DNA from: Oscillospiraceae bacterium
GTDB lineage: Bacteria; Bacillota; Clostridia; Oscillospirales; Oscillospiraceae
NCBI GenBank assembly: GCA_009780175.1
Contig: WRAO01000007.1
Span: 28,585 to 92,584, forward strand
Reading direction: 5' to 3'
Length of the DNA stretch: 64,000 nt
A program made the position numbers and the translations under genes. Positions 1 through 7,684 of this stretch are shown one piece after another (the stretch's first letter is position 1; each line of letters opens with the position of its first letter). The notes below the pieces were generated by a model that was given only the letters and a program-made list of their open reading frames with translations, ran no database searches and was not told the DNA's origin.

Positions 1-1
1 G

Positions 2-574
2 CGCGGGCTGCGCAACCGAAACCGCAAGACCCTTAGAGTATGTATTTTACTTTTTGCTGTCCTCCTGCTCTTCTTCGGCTCTCTCAACATGGTTTTCCTC
101 CATTTGGATGGCATAGATGCCCAATTCTACGACCATATCGACGCCGGTCCCGTTGACACGGGCGACATGCATCTCATCAGCCGTCTTCTTGTTGAGCGGA
201 CACAGAACGCGGGCAATCCGGGCGCGGCACTTTCTGGCATGCGGCTTTCTGTCACTTGGGGACCCATTGGCGCGGCAGCGTTTGCTTTGCTGCTTCTCGC
301 CGTGGATCGCGTCCTCTCCAAATGGCTCGCCAAAGAAGAGCGGCAAAGTCCTATCCTGCCGCTCACGATCACGATTTTGTTTGCGGGGCTCTTTGTCTCT
401 ACGCTTAATACCCTTGTCTTGCACCCTATCTTCTGGCCGGCGATTCCCTTTGCGGCGGTGTGGGCACCCAGGGCGGCGGTGTCGCTCCTTGTCGATGTCG
501 TCTTTGTCTATTTCGTCGCTCTGCTGCTGGGGTTGTTTGAGCGGCAGGATGGGCTTAGGGACCTGATTGAGTAG
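2..574 (+). CDS. Membrane protein, C-terminal part (5' end outside window)
   Basis: The frame is open from the left edge, so this is the C-terminal 190 residues of a longer protein. It begins with a basic stretch, then a hydrophobic segment (around VCILLFAVLLLFF), a polar exoplasmic-looking stretch of about 60 residues, and three more hydrophobic segments near the end. An internal ATG at 89 exists but lies just after the first hydrophobic segment and lacks a good ribosome site, so I do not take it as the start. A short match to the signal peptidase II style NxGaa motif (NPGAALSG) is seen, but the second LspA catalytic motif is missing. Function unknown. It ends in front of a strong terminator. 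Confidence 0.6.
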   Translation, partial: RGLRNRNRKTLRVCILLFAVLLLFFGSLNMVFLHLDGIDAQFYDHIDAGPVDTGDMHLISRLLVERTQNAGNPGAALSGMRLSVTWGPIGAAAFALLLLAVDRVLSKWLAKEERQSPILPLTITILFAGLFVSTLNTLVLHPIFWPAIPFAAVWAPRAAVSLLVDVVFVYFVALLLGLFERQDGLRDLIE

Positions 575-587
575 GGGCCTTCATTAC

Positions 588-630
588 GAGAGGAGACAGC
601 CGGATGCCGGCTGTCTCCTCTCTTGTTTTT
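588..630. terminator. Bidirectional intrinsic terminator
   Basis: A perfect 16-bp stem (588-603 with 607-622) with a 3-base loop is followed by TTGTTTTT on the plus strand. It separates the convergent membrane protein gene and the lipoprotein gene, whose stop codon lies in the T tract. Confidence 0.9.
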
Positions 631-1669
631 AGGGGGTACGCATGAAGAATTCTGTGCGCCAGCCCTGCTCGATCATCACTACAAACCGTCCGTCCGGCAA
701 GGGGATGACCTGCCTCGCAGTTCTAGTGCCGGCCCACGGCATATGCGGCACAAACGTCCCGCTGTCAAGCTGATATCCGTATAACCACCAATCGTGATCG
801 TTTTGCCTATCGCCCGGCCTCAAGTGCTCCACATACACATCAAACGCGCTTCCCGCCGGAGCGGGATACAGCAATATTCCCCGCCATGTGTCCGAATCCG
901 GCGCATCCGCACCCGGCGGGGTCGGAATCTCTGCAAAACGCCTCGTGATGGGATCAAACTCCCAAAATCCTCTCGCTAAACCGAGGATACGACCGTCTTG
1001 CGTTATGGCCAAATCGCCGAATATCGGCCATTCCTCGCGGAGCGTTCGCCCGTCTGGGGTCAGGATGTAGAGCCTCATCCCGTCCTCTTCTGTCATGGCG
1101 GGAACTAGGATATCTCCGGAGGGTAAAAATGCGATCTCCGAAAACCAGTGGATCTCTTCGACCGCCAGATCTAACATCGCGCGCGGCTCGGCGACTAGGT
1201 TCCCCTGCCGATCATACACGACATGAAACAAAACTTCCAATCCACGATTTTGGATCAAGAACTGAAAATGGTTTTCCTCTGTCAGGTCAAAGCCCACAAT
1301 GCGCGACCCGCCGGGAAAAGGCCAAGGAATCTCAAGCTGCTCTCCCCTGATCCCCTCCAGGGTGACCCACTCCACGTGAAGTGTGCTATATAGATCAACG
1401 GCGCGCGGAAAAAAGCAAAAAATGATCCACCCGTCCTCGTAAATCGCGTGGTCGACCCACGCATCTACTGTGAAAAACGGGCGAGGGGTGGTCAGCACCC
1501 TCCACCACGCCTCCAAGGGGTGCGTATTGGTGCTTGCGCCTGACACGGCGTCTGGTGTCGGCTCTATTGCGACGGGTTCTGGTGTTGCCGCAATGGGCTC
1601 GTCTCCGGCGCATCCCGTTGCGCTGAGCGCCAGTGCGATTACTAAGACAACGAGTAGAATCTTCTTCAT
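629..1669 (-). CDS. Hypothetical lipoprotein, beta-propeller-like
   Basis: 346 residues. The N-terminus is a clear lipoprotein signal: two Lys, a hydrophobic core, then a lipobox ending LSATGC, so it should be diacylated at Cys20 and held on the outer face of the membrane. A Thr/Glu/Pro-rich linker follows. The body has recurring short units of the type 'D..G.I' and 'PDGR' (TPDGRTL, TQDGRIL, LPDGRFV), which suggests a WD40/six-bladed propeller fold; this is inference. An AAGGTG ribosome site sits just before the ATG and overlaps the stop of the upstream gene, so it is probably translated from the same message as 1679-2188. No enzymatic motif is recognised. Confidence 0.7.
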   Translation of the reverse strand: MKKILLVVLVIALALSATGCAGDEPIAATPEPVAIEPTPDAVSGASTNTHPLEAWWRVLTTPRPFFTVDAWVDHAIYEDGWIIFCFFPRAVDLYSTLHVEWVTLEGIRGEQLEIPWPFPGGSRIVGFDLTEENHFQFLIQNRGLEVLFHVVYDRQGNLVAEPRAMLDLAVEEIHWFSEIAFLPSGDILVPAMTEEDGMRLYILTPDGRTLREEWPIFGDLAITQDGRILGLARGFWEFDPITRRFAEIPTPPGADAPDSDTWRGILLYPAPAGSAFDVYVEHLRPGDRQNDHDWWLYGYQLDSGTFVPHMPWAGTRTARQVIPLPDGRFVVMIEQGWRTEFFMRTP

Positions 1670-1678
1670 GAGAGCACC

Positions 1679-2188
1679 TTACTTTCTCCGCGCAAAGAGT
1701 TCAAAGGCGACCTGCCATGTTGCGCCGCCGTCATAGCTCGTCCTGTTCTGCCAGTGGAAGGAAGCGGGGGTGACATCTGAGAATACCCATTCGTTTTGGC
1801 CGTCGGATTCATCTTTGTTTCGCACGATGATCTGCTCCCCAACCTGCCGCGCCTCGAATATGCGCATGCCGCCGTGGAGGCCGTAGCAGATGTCCCACGT
1901 GTCGGCGGACGGATTGTAAAAGCGCACTGTGGTGCCGTATTCGGCGTCGGGGTGCGGGTTTCGCGCCTGCTCGGCGCGGGAGGGGCAGATGAAGACGTCT
2001 TGGATGGCGGTGCCGCCTAAAATCCAAGAGAACAGCCATTCTCCGGGTACGCGCCATTCGTCTGGCGTGCCGCGCCCGAATATGCCTTCAAAGTCCCAGT
2101 CGCCGACGAATTGACCGAATAGATGGAGTTTCTCCCGGAGCTCCTCTCTCGGAGCTTCAGCGAGAACCGCGCGCATAAATTCGCTCAT
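1679..2188 (-). CDS. DUF1579-like hypothetical protein
   Basis: 169 residues, soluble, no signal peptide. The pattern of an N-terminal helix followed by 'GDWDFEG', a conserved Trp-rich beta sheet, and a C-terminal 'F..RTSYDGGATW' resembles the DUF1579/lipocalin-like small-molecule binding proteins; the family assignment is from memory and only moderately sure. A GGGAG ribosome site precedes the ATG. It lies 13 bases after the YqeB-like gene and its stop abuts the lipoprotein ribosome site, so the three genes look like one leftward operon. Function unknown. Confidence 0.6.
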   Translation of the reverse strand: MSEFMRAVLAEAPREELREKLHLFGQFVGDWDFEGIFGRGTPDEWRVPGEWLFSWILGGTAIQDVFICPSRAEQARNPHPDAEYGTTVRFYNPSADTWDICYGLHGGMRIFEARQVGEQIIVRNKDESDGQNEWVFSDVTPASFHWQNRTSYDGGATWQVAFELFARRK

Positions 2189-2201
2189 ACAGTCATACTC
2201 C

Positions 2202-2789
2202 CTATTTCAGCGTGATCGGGCCGGGATAGAGGCGCAAAATCGCCTCCAATACGCCACCGGCGACCGACAGGGCACGATCTGAGACGCTGTCGCAGCGCAA
2301 ATCGCCCTGCGGGGGAGTTGCCCCTGTCGGCGGCGCGCCACTGCCCGCGAGGAGCACACGGCCTAAGTCGTGTCCGCGTTCGGCATCGACTACGGCGTGA
2401 CAGTCTACCCCGGCTGTAAACCCGGCTCCTACGGCGATCACCAGCGGCGCGAGGGTCATGGTGGTGCCGAAGTTCTTGCCCACCAGGATCGAGTCTACTA
2501 CAACATCTGGCTTTAAGAGCGGTACACTGCTGAGATCAGGATCGACCAGCACCGCTACATGGCCCTCAGCTAAAATCGCCGATTCTACGAGGTTAATCGA
2601 TTCCGTATACACGGCCTCAACGCCCTCCATCGTCACGATTCCCTCACGGACCGCCATGGCGAAGCTCACTTCCGGCCTGTCCGGTACGGGGTCGGCGAGT
2701 TCTGTGATGATTACCTCAAACCGGGCCCGCCGGAGCCGAATGGCGATCCCCGTCGCGACTTCTCCCCCACCTCGAATCAATACGCGCAT
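2202..2789 (-). CDS. YqeB-like (EF2563 family) protein, internally shortened
   Basis: 195 residues. The N-terminal Rossmann-type start (RVLIRGGGEVATGIAIRL), the middle 'GAGFTAGVDCHAVVDAERGHDLGRV' block and the C-terminal 'SVSDRALSVAGGVLEAIL' block match the EF2563/YqeB family linked to selenium-dependent molybdenum hydroxylase maturation. Family members are normally about 260-270 residues. Here the stretch between the AERGH block and the SDRAL block is only about 30 residues, so roughly 60-70 residues of the usual domain are absent, while both flanks stay in frame. No molybdenum hydroxylase genes are visible nearby. Start supported by AGGAGG. Could be a degenerate or repurposed member. Confidence 0.65.
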   Translation of the reverse strand: MRVLIRGGGEVATGIAIRLRRARFEVIITELADPVPDRPEVSFAMAVREGIVTMEGVEAVYTESINLVESAILAEGHVAVLVDPDLSSVPLLKPDVVVDSILVGKNFGTTMTLAPLVIAVGAGFTAGVDCHAVVDAERGHDLGRVLLAGSGAPPTGATPPQGDLRCDSVSDRALSVAGGVLEAILRLYPGPITLK

Positions 2790-2853
2790 CTCGCATCCTC
2801 CTGTTGTCGTTTTGATGCGAGTATATCAAACTGGCTTTTCTCCGTCAACTCTG

Positions 2854-3492
2854 TTAGAGTACTTGCAATATCGCGAGTAAAATCAAAAGGCCGCCGCTGA
2901 GCCAGGATAAGTCTCGATTCGTTTTCGCCGCCACTTTTCCGCCGAGCTTGCAGCCGAGAAGCACCGCCGCCATGGTCGCGAGGAATGTGAGGCCCGTCGC
3001 TGGGAGGAAGAGGACGCCGCCGACGCCGATGCCCAGTCCCGCCGCGACTGCGTCCAGCGAGAGCGCTACCGCGAGCGCGAGCGCTTCCCGCGTGGAGAGG
3101 GTGCGGGACCCGTCCATGTCTGCGGTTTGGGGGTCCGCGTAGATTTGCAGGATGAAGTTTAGGCGAAATACTTGCAATTTTAGCTCACTGCCGGACGAAC
3201 CGCGCTCTCGAATCCAGCGTTTGAGCCAACTGTCAAATACGCGGATTACGCCAAGGGTGAAGAGGATTCCGAAACTGAGCCACATGGCGACTTGTTCGTC
3301 GAACAGAGATGCGATTTGGGTGCCGAGGAGTAGGGTCAGGCCCAAAATTCCGCTGCAAACGAGGCTGATTAACAAAACCGACCGAAGCGGAATCCGAATG
3401 TTTCGGCTGCCATAGGCAAAGGAGGCGACTAGGGCATCCAGCGATAGGGCCAAGGCCAGAAGCAACATCTGGAGGAATAAAAAAGGATGCAA
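2854..3492 (-). CDS. ytaF: Sporulation membrane protein YtaF (MntP-like fold)
   Basis: 212 residues with six hydrophobic segments in two halves. Each half has the 'ALALSLDA' motif (residues about 12-19 and 140-147), the signature of the MntP/YtaF family of putative manganese exporters; YtaF members are found in spore formers. The central cytoplasmic loop has the YtaF-typical 'ADPQTADMDGS' piece. The start is unclear: the family-like N-terminus begins at a TTG (3492) that lies inside the right arm of a terminator hairpin and has no ribosome site; the next ATG is at 3468. It heads the YqeB/DUF1579/lipoprotein row, 64 bases upstream of it. Confidence 0.8.
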   Translation of the reverse strand: MHPFLFLQMLLLALALSLDALVASFAYGSRNIRIPLRSVLLISLVCSGILGLTLLLGTQIASLFDEQVAMWLSFGILFTLGVIRVFDSWLKRWIRERGSSGSELKLQVFRLNFILQIYADPQTADMDGSRTLSTREALALAVALSLDAVAAGLGIGVGGVLFLPATGLTFLATMAAVLLGCKLGGKVAAKTNRDLSWLSGGLLILLAILQVL

Positions 3493-3533
3493 TACAAAAT
3501 ACCATCGCTTTCGTAGTAGTTGTATTGCATCCT
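3478..3533 (-). terminator. Intrinsic terminator overlapping the ytaF start
   Basis: A perfect 14-bp stem (3484-3497 with 3520-3533) is followed on the minus strand by six T. It lies 43 bases after the stop of the XRE gene and would end that message, but the right arm also contains the likely ytaF start codon. Confidence 0.85.
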
Positions 3534-3575
3534 ATTCGTCATGGGCTTGTTTTGTTTCGCGCTTTCCCCTGCAGC

Positions 3576-4670
3576 TCACATTTCCTCAAGACGTTTCACA
3601 ATCGCTCGGAAACGCGGAGTGTCTCGCAGAACAGAGAGATCCGGATTGTCAAGAATCCCCTCCGCCAAGCTTTCCTTGACTATTTTATGCGGCGTGAGCG
3701 GGGTTTCGATCACAGGCTCGCCCAGCCACGCGTCGATTCGATTGAAGAACCAGTCTCCTTTGGGTTGCCCAAATAGGTCACCTGTCACAATTTCTGTATA
3801 CTGTTCTAACAAGTCTAATGCCTGCTCCGTCTTTTGAGCCGCCGCATACCTGACTGCCGCCGCCCAGTAAAATCCGATTTGCTCGGGCCGGAGTTCTTTG
3901 ATATTGAAGGCTTCAACTAAGGCAATCGTGCGCTTGACAAGTTCATCAAACCGCTCGGTGTCATGATCTACGCAGACAATATAGGTAGACAAAAGATCAA
4001 ACGCCGAAAGGATGTTCTGATAGATGCCCACTTGCAGGATGGTTTCCGCCTCTTTGTGCTTTTCGAGCATACAATAGGCGGTCGCGATCAAAGACTCGGG
4101 GGGCTGGGCATGCACGACAGTTTTTTCCAGCAAGGCAATTACTTCGTCTGGATTCCCCAGAATCATGGCGCACATCGCTTCCATGTAGAGTGCGGTATTC
4201 ACCAGTTCCACGTCATCGCTTTCTGTTTTTACGCGCACAAAAAGTGTCTTTGCTTCTGCGACTAGGTCCCAAAATATGTCATCGTCCCCGTGGATCGCGC
4301 TGGCGTTGATGAGCAAATCGCCCATTTGCAGGAGCAGAGGGAAGCAGGAGAAGTATTTTTTGATTGCTTCGCGGCACTCTGCAATCACCTCGTCAAAGGG
4401 TTGATCGGACAGGCCTTCGTATAGTTTGCGATAGAGCTTGCCGATCTCCGCTTTTGTCAGTTGCGGCTCGTAGCCCATTAGTTCGTCTATGCTGATGTTG
4501 AAGTATGCCGCGAGTTGCGGGAGAAGGACGATGTCCGGATAGCTCTGCCCTGTTTCCCATTTGGAGACGGACGCGCTGGATACGCCGATATGGTTCGCAA
4601 GTTCCTCTTGCGTAATCCCTTTTTCTTTTCGTCTGTGGATAATCGATCTCGCAATGTTGATCGCTTTCAC
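3576..4670 (-). CDS. XRE-family regulator with large helical C-terminal domain
   Basis: 364 residues from the GTG at 4670, which has a GAGGTG ribosome site; the frame extends to 4811 but that part is lysine/phenylalanine-rich noise. Residues 1-65 are a classical Cro/CI helix-turn-helix (ITQEELANHIGVSSASVSKWE, then PDIVLLPQLAAYFNISIDELMGYEP). Residues 75-364 are almost all helical and look like tetratricopeptide-type repeats, as found in regulators that sense a peptide or protein partner. The gene stands alone between a terminator and a divergent gene at 4868. Target genes unknown. Confidence 0.8.
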   Translation of the reverse strand: MKAINIARSIIHRRKEKGITQEELANHIGVSSASVSKWETGQSYPDIVLLPQLAAYFNISIDELMGYEPQLTKAEIGKLYRKLYEGLSDQPFDEVIAECREAIKKYFSCFPLLLQMGDLLINASAIHGDDDIFWDLVAEAKTLFVRVKTESDDVELVNTALYMEAMCAMILGNPDEVIALLEKTVVHAQPPESLIATAYCMLEKHKEAETILQVGIYQNILSAFDLLSTYIVCVDHDTERFDELVKRTIALVEAFNIKELRPEQIGFYWAAAVRYAAAQKTEQALDLLEQYTEIVTGDLFGQPKGDWFFNRIDAWLGEPVIETPLTPHKIVKESLAEGILDNPDLSVLRDTPRFRAIVKRLEEM

Positions 4671-4867
4671 GGTAGCACCTCGTTTTATTTTTTCATACCG
4701 GTATAAACAACAGTATAGAAAAAAGCGCTGGCATTTGCAATGGAGCCGCAGTTGATTTTGGTTAAAAAATTCAACCAACGCGAAAGTCCGGCGTTTTTTA
4801 TCCAGAACCATCTGCTTCGGTCGGCATAGTATGGGGGGAAATCTATCAAGAAGGGAGATAGTCTAGT

Positions 4868-5254
4868 ATGACGAGTGGCACACTTCAAGTGAAAGTTACA
4901 ACTGCCGATGGTGCGTTCCCCGTCCCCGACGCGACTGTGAAGGTCCGTGATGCAATGGGTCACACCGTGCATGCATTGCCGACAGATGCTGCCGGGATGA
5001 CGATCGTGGTTGCCTTATTCGCGCCGAGCAGAGAATTTTCTCTGAGCCCTTACACATCCCACCTCGCTTATAGCTTATATGAAGTCATGGTTACCCACCC
5101 CGGATACATCCCGCAATTCGTGCGCGGCGTGCGCGTGTTCGATGGTGTGGGCGGCGTATTGCCGATTGACCTAGTACCACGCACAACGCGCACTGACCTC
5201 GGTGATTCAGTGAATGTCATTGAGATTCCGCCGCCAGCCGCATCCGGCAGGTGA
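4868..5254 (+). CDS. Stand-alone carboxypeptidase-regulatory-like domain (spore cortex protein type)
   Basis: 128 residues, no signal peptide. The sequence follows the beta-sandwich found at the N-terminus of clostridial peptidoglycan-binding and spore cortex-lytic proteins: 'GTLQVKVTTADGAFPVPDATVKV' start, a 'TDAAGMT' turn, 'PSREFSLSPYTSHLAYSLYEV' and 'VFDGVGGVLPIDLVPR' near the end. In those relatives it precedes a peptidoglycan-binding or hydrolase domain, which is absent here; the gene simply stops after a Pro/Ala tail. GGGAG ribosome site 8 bases before the ATG. Divergent from the XRE gene. Role likely in binding or spore coat/cortex, inferred only from the fold. Confidence 0.65.
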   Translation: MTSGTLQVKVTTADGAFPVPDATVKVRDAMGHTVHALPTDAAGMTIVVALFAPSREFSLSPYTSHLAYSLYEVMVTHPGYIPQFVRGVRVFDGVGGVLPIDLVPRTTRTDLGDSVNVIEIPPPAASGR

Positions 5255-5275
5255 CAGAACGACTACATAACAAAA

Positions 5276-5322
5276 ATCCCCTGAATCCCGCCGCGCTGTC
5301 AGCGGTTGGGATTCAGGGGATT
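5276..5322. terminator. Bidirectional intrinsic terminator
   Basis: A 15-bp perfect stem (5276-5290 with 5308-5322) lies between the convergent genes ending at 5254 and 5325. Flanking A and T stretches suit both directions. Confidence 0.8.
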
Positions 5323-5324
5323 CG

Positions 5325-6152
5325 TTACGCTCGAATCAGCGTGATTAAGGTCACTTCTGGCCGGGCAAACACGCGGGGGTAGTATTCTCCGATCCCGCTG
5401 CAGACATAGACGGGCGTGCCGTCACGGCCTTCCGCCCACCCGCCTCGAAAACGCTCGCCATACGCCGAAATGACGCGCGACTCCAGTCCGAGGGACCAGA
5501 GTCCGAAAAAATTGAGCTGCCCGTCATGGGTATGCCCGCTCAGGATCAGATCAACCCCTGTGGTATCCTGCATCATCGAAACATCCGGGTTATGAGACAG
5601 GAGCAAGACAAAACTGTCCGGCCCGGCGCCCGCTATGGCGGCGGAGACATCGGGATTGCGATTCCACAAATCTTCCACACCCGCCAGGAAAAAATGTTCA
5701 CGCACGTAGAGGCCGCTGTTGGACAACGGCGTAATTCCGTGCGCCTCCATCGTCGCGAACAGGACCTCGTAGTGGTCGTGATTTCCTTCGACACCAAAGA
5801 TACCATCTGTGACCGTAACCTGCGCCAACAACTGCATCGTCGCTTCAATTGCGGCGTGGTCAAAGGTAAAATCTCCGCCCAAGAGCAGCAGGTCCACCTG
5901 CCTTTGATTGAGTTCGTCGACAACATGGCGCAGACGCCGATCTGTCACCGCGTGGATATCTGTGACAAAGGCAATCCGATACCCGTCCATCTCGGCGGGG
6001 ATGTTTGGGGAGGTGAACGAAATCTCTCGATATACCACGATCCGGTCCAGTGTCAGCGCGTGAATCGCGTGGATGGCCACGATCAGCAGGAGTATCGCAA
6101 GCAAACCCGTACCGACTTTTCGCGCGGTTGATTTTTTTTGAGTTTCTACCAT
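5325..6152 (-). CDS. Membrane-anchored metallophosphoesterase (YkuE/YaeI type)
   Basis: 275 residues. An N-terminal membrane anchor (about 12-32) is followed by a calcineurin-like phosphoesterase core with all metal-binding blocks visible: DIHAV, GGDFTFDH, GNHDHYE, LLSHNPD and SGHTHDGQLN. Relatives such as B. subtilis YkuE and E. coli YaeI act on phospholipid-type substrates at the membrane. Its ATG overlaps the stop of the PAP2 gene (TGATG), so the two phosphatases are translationally coupled and may act on the same lipid or isoprenoid phosphate pathway; this last point is inference. Confidence 0.88.
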   Translation of the reverse strand: MVETQKKSTARKVGTGLLAILLLIVAIHAIHALTLDRIVVYREISFTSPNIPAEMDGYRIAFVTDIHAVTDRRLRHVVDELNQRQVDLLLLGGDFTFDHAAIEATMQLLAQVTVTDGIFGVEGNHDHYEVLFATMEAHGITPLSNSGLYVREHFFLAGVEDLWNRNPDVSAAIAGAGPDSFVLLLSHNPDVSMMQDTTGVDLILSGHTHDGQLNFFGLWSLGLESRVISAYGERFRGGWAEGRDGTPVYVCSGIGEYYPRVFARPEVTLITLIRA

Positions 6153-6796
6153 CAGTCACCTCCGAACAGGGATGGGTTCTGTTCCCGCACTCTATCGTAG
6201 ACAAGAGACGCCGCGCAGAGGATCACAATGCCCATCGAATAGCCGCCGATTACGTCGGTCACGGTGTGGACGCCTAAGTAAATCCGGCTGAGGCCCACGG
6301 CGAGGATGGCGAACGCGGCAAAGATTGTGGCCCCAACATATAATGGTCTTCGAGAAGAGTGGAGCCATACCATCATCGCGCACATCCCGAAGAACACCAT
6401 CGCGTTTAAGGAATGGCCGCTGGGGTAGCCGAATCCGCCCGCGTCGATCAATTGGTTGTGATCGGGGCGCTCTATGGCGAAGACGTTTTTGAGTATGATG
6501 GGGCCTGCGAGAGCGGAAACGCCCAATGTGATGCCAAGAGGCACACCGATTTTCATCCTTGTGCTTGGGATCAGCAGCAATAGGAGGAGGATGGGCGTGT
6601 AAGAATACCAGTGCGTGAGGCTGCCGACCCAGATGGAGACGGTGGTCCACGTCTGCGTGATTTCCCCTGTGAGCAGGAGATAGAGCGAGTGGTTAAGAGC
6701 CGCTACGGGCTCGTTTTCCGTGATAACCAAAATGGTCACGACAAGGAAGAAAAGCAAGGCTGTAAGCAGTATAAAAACGGTTCTTTTGGTTTTCAT
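6152..6796 (-). CDS. PAP2-family phosphatase, membrane
   Basis: 214 residues, six hydrophobic segments. The three phosphatase blocks are present: 'FAIERPDH' (K/R-x6-RP type), 'YPSGHS' and 'SRIYLGVHTVTD'. Such enzymes remove phosphate from phosphatidate or undecaprenyl pyrophosphate on the outer membrane face. Start supported by a GAGGGGT-like ribosome site. First gene of a two-gene unit with the metallophosphoesterase. Confidence 0.88.
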   Translation of the reverse strand: MKTKRTVFILLTALLFFLVVTILVITENEPVAALNHSLYLLLTGEITQTWTTVSIWVGSLTHWYSYTPILLLLLLIPSTRMKIGVPLGITLGVSALAGPIILKNVFAIERPDHNQLIDAGGFGYPSGHSLNAMVFFGMCAMMVWLHSSRRPLYVGATIFAAFAILAVGLSRIYLGVHTVTDVIGGYSMGIVILCAASLVYDRVREQNPSLFGGD

Positions 6797-6882
6797 CGGT
6801 ACCCCTCCAAGCTTTTAAAATACGCCGACAACGGATATCTCCCCTGCCGGCGCATCTGTATCCTGCCTATTTACCGGCGCCC

Positions 6883-7683
6883 TTATGCGCCAGTCTCCCC
6901 ATCTGCCGAATGGATCCGCGCGGCGTACACCAGGAGCCGCTCGTTTCTATCTCCGTCGCTCGCGCAGGTGGACAGAAGCAGAACCTGGCTGCCTTCCGGT
7001 GCGGCGGCAAAAACCGCCGCTGTCGCAGGTTCGTTCGGGTCCAGCAGATAGACGCGGTCCCAGGCGTTCGTCCATCGTACGTGGAATACTTCGTAGACTA
7101 GAATTTCGCCGTCCGCTGTGACAATGGTGATCTCGCGGTGCTCGTCCAAGAATGCCGGATCCAGATAGTCCATCAGGGGCGCAAACATGGAGCCGTCTCG
7201 CATGTTGTGCCCATGCAGCATCGTAAGCGGCGCGGCAAAGGTTTCTAGCGTGCGGAAGTCCATGAAGATGGCCCCGGCAGGGTTACGCTCGCCGCTGAAC
7301 GTAGTGTCTAAATACACCACATTATCATCCGCCTGCACGATGGGATAGCTTACCGAGGTCCCCGCGATTGAAATCCAGCCCACGAAATCGGGGTTGATCG
7401 CGGAGAAATGGCTCATGTCGATACGCGTGTCGTGTGGCCGCTCATCCGGGGAGATACCGGGCGGACGTGGTTCAGAAGGCTGCGCGATCGGGCGCTCAAA
7501 CTGCCGATCGAAGCTGGTCCGGAGCGCGGCGTATTCGTTCCGCGCGGAGACATCATCTCGCCAGTCTTGCCAGAGCACAGTGGAGGCAAAGACAACCATT
7601 AACAGTCCCGCCAGAAATATCGCAACAGGCACGGCCCGCTTCCAGCCCTGTTGCCGGTTTCGTTTTTCAATTCGCTTTCCCAT
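6883..7683 (-). CDS. Class B sortase
   Basis: 266 residues from the ATG at 7683, one base after the stop of the surface protein gene; a longer frame to 7734 would overlap that gene. Residues 1-12 are basic, about 14-36 form an N-terminal membrane anchor, and the catalytic domain follows: 'TSVSYPIVQADDN' near 110, 'GAIFMDFR', catalytic His in TMLHGHNMRDGSMF, Cys in LLLSTCASDGDRNERLLVYA with the downstream Arg. These are class B sortase features. Class B enzymes of clostridia cleave xPxTG-type signals and attach proteins to peptidoglycan. The tight coupling to the upstream gene makes that protein the probable dedicated substrate. Confidence 0.9.
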   Translation of the reverse strand: MGKRIEKRNRQQGWKRAVPVAIFLAGLLMVVFASTVLWQDWRDDVSARNEYAALRTSFDRQFERPIAQPSEPRPPGISPDERPHDTRIDMSHFSAINPDFVGWISIAGTSVSYPIVQADDNVVYLDTTFSGERNPAGAIFMDFRTLETFAAPLTMLHGHNMRDGSMFAPLMDYLDPAFLDEHREITIVTADGEILVYEVFHVRWTNAWDRVYLLDPNEPATAAVFAAAPEGSQVLLLSTCASDGDRNERLLVYAARIHSADGETGA

Positions 7684-7684
7684 T

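Noticed and set aside
150..574. Signal peptidase II
   Set aside because: Only one of two catalytic motifs is visible and the overall layout differs.
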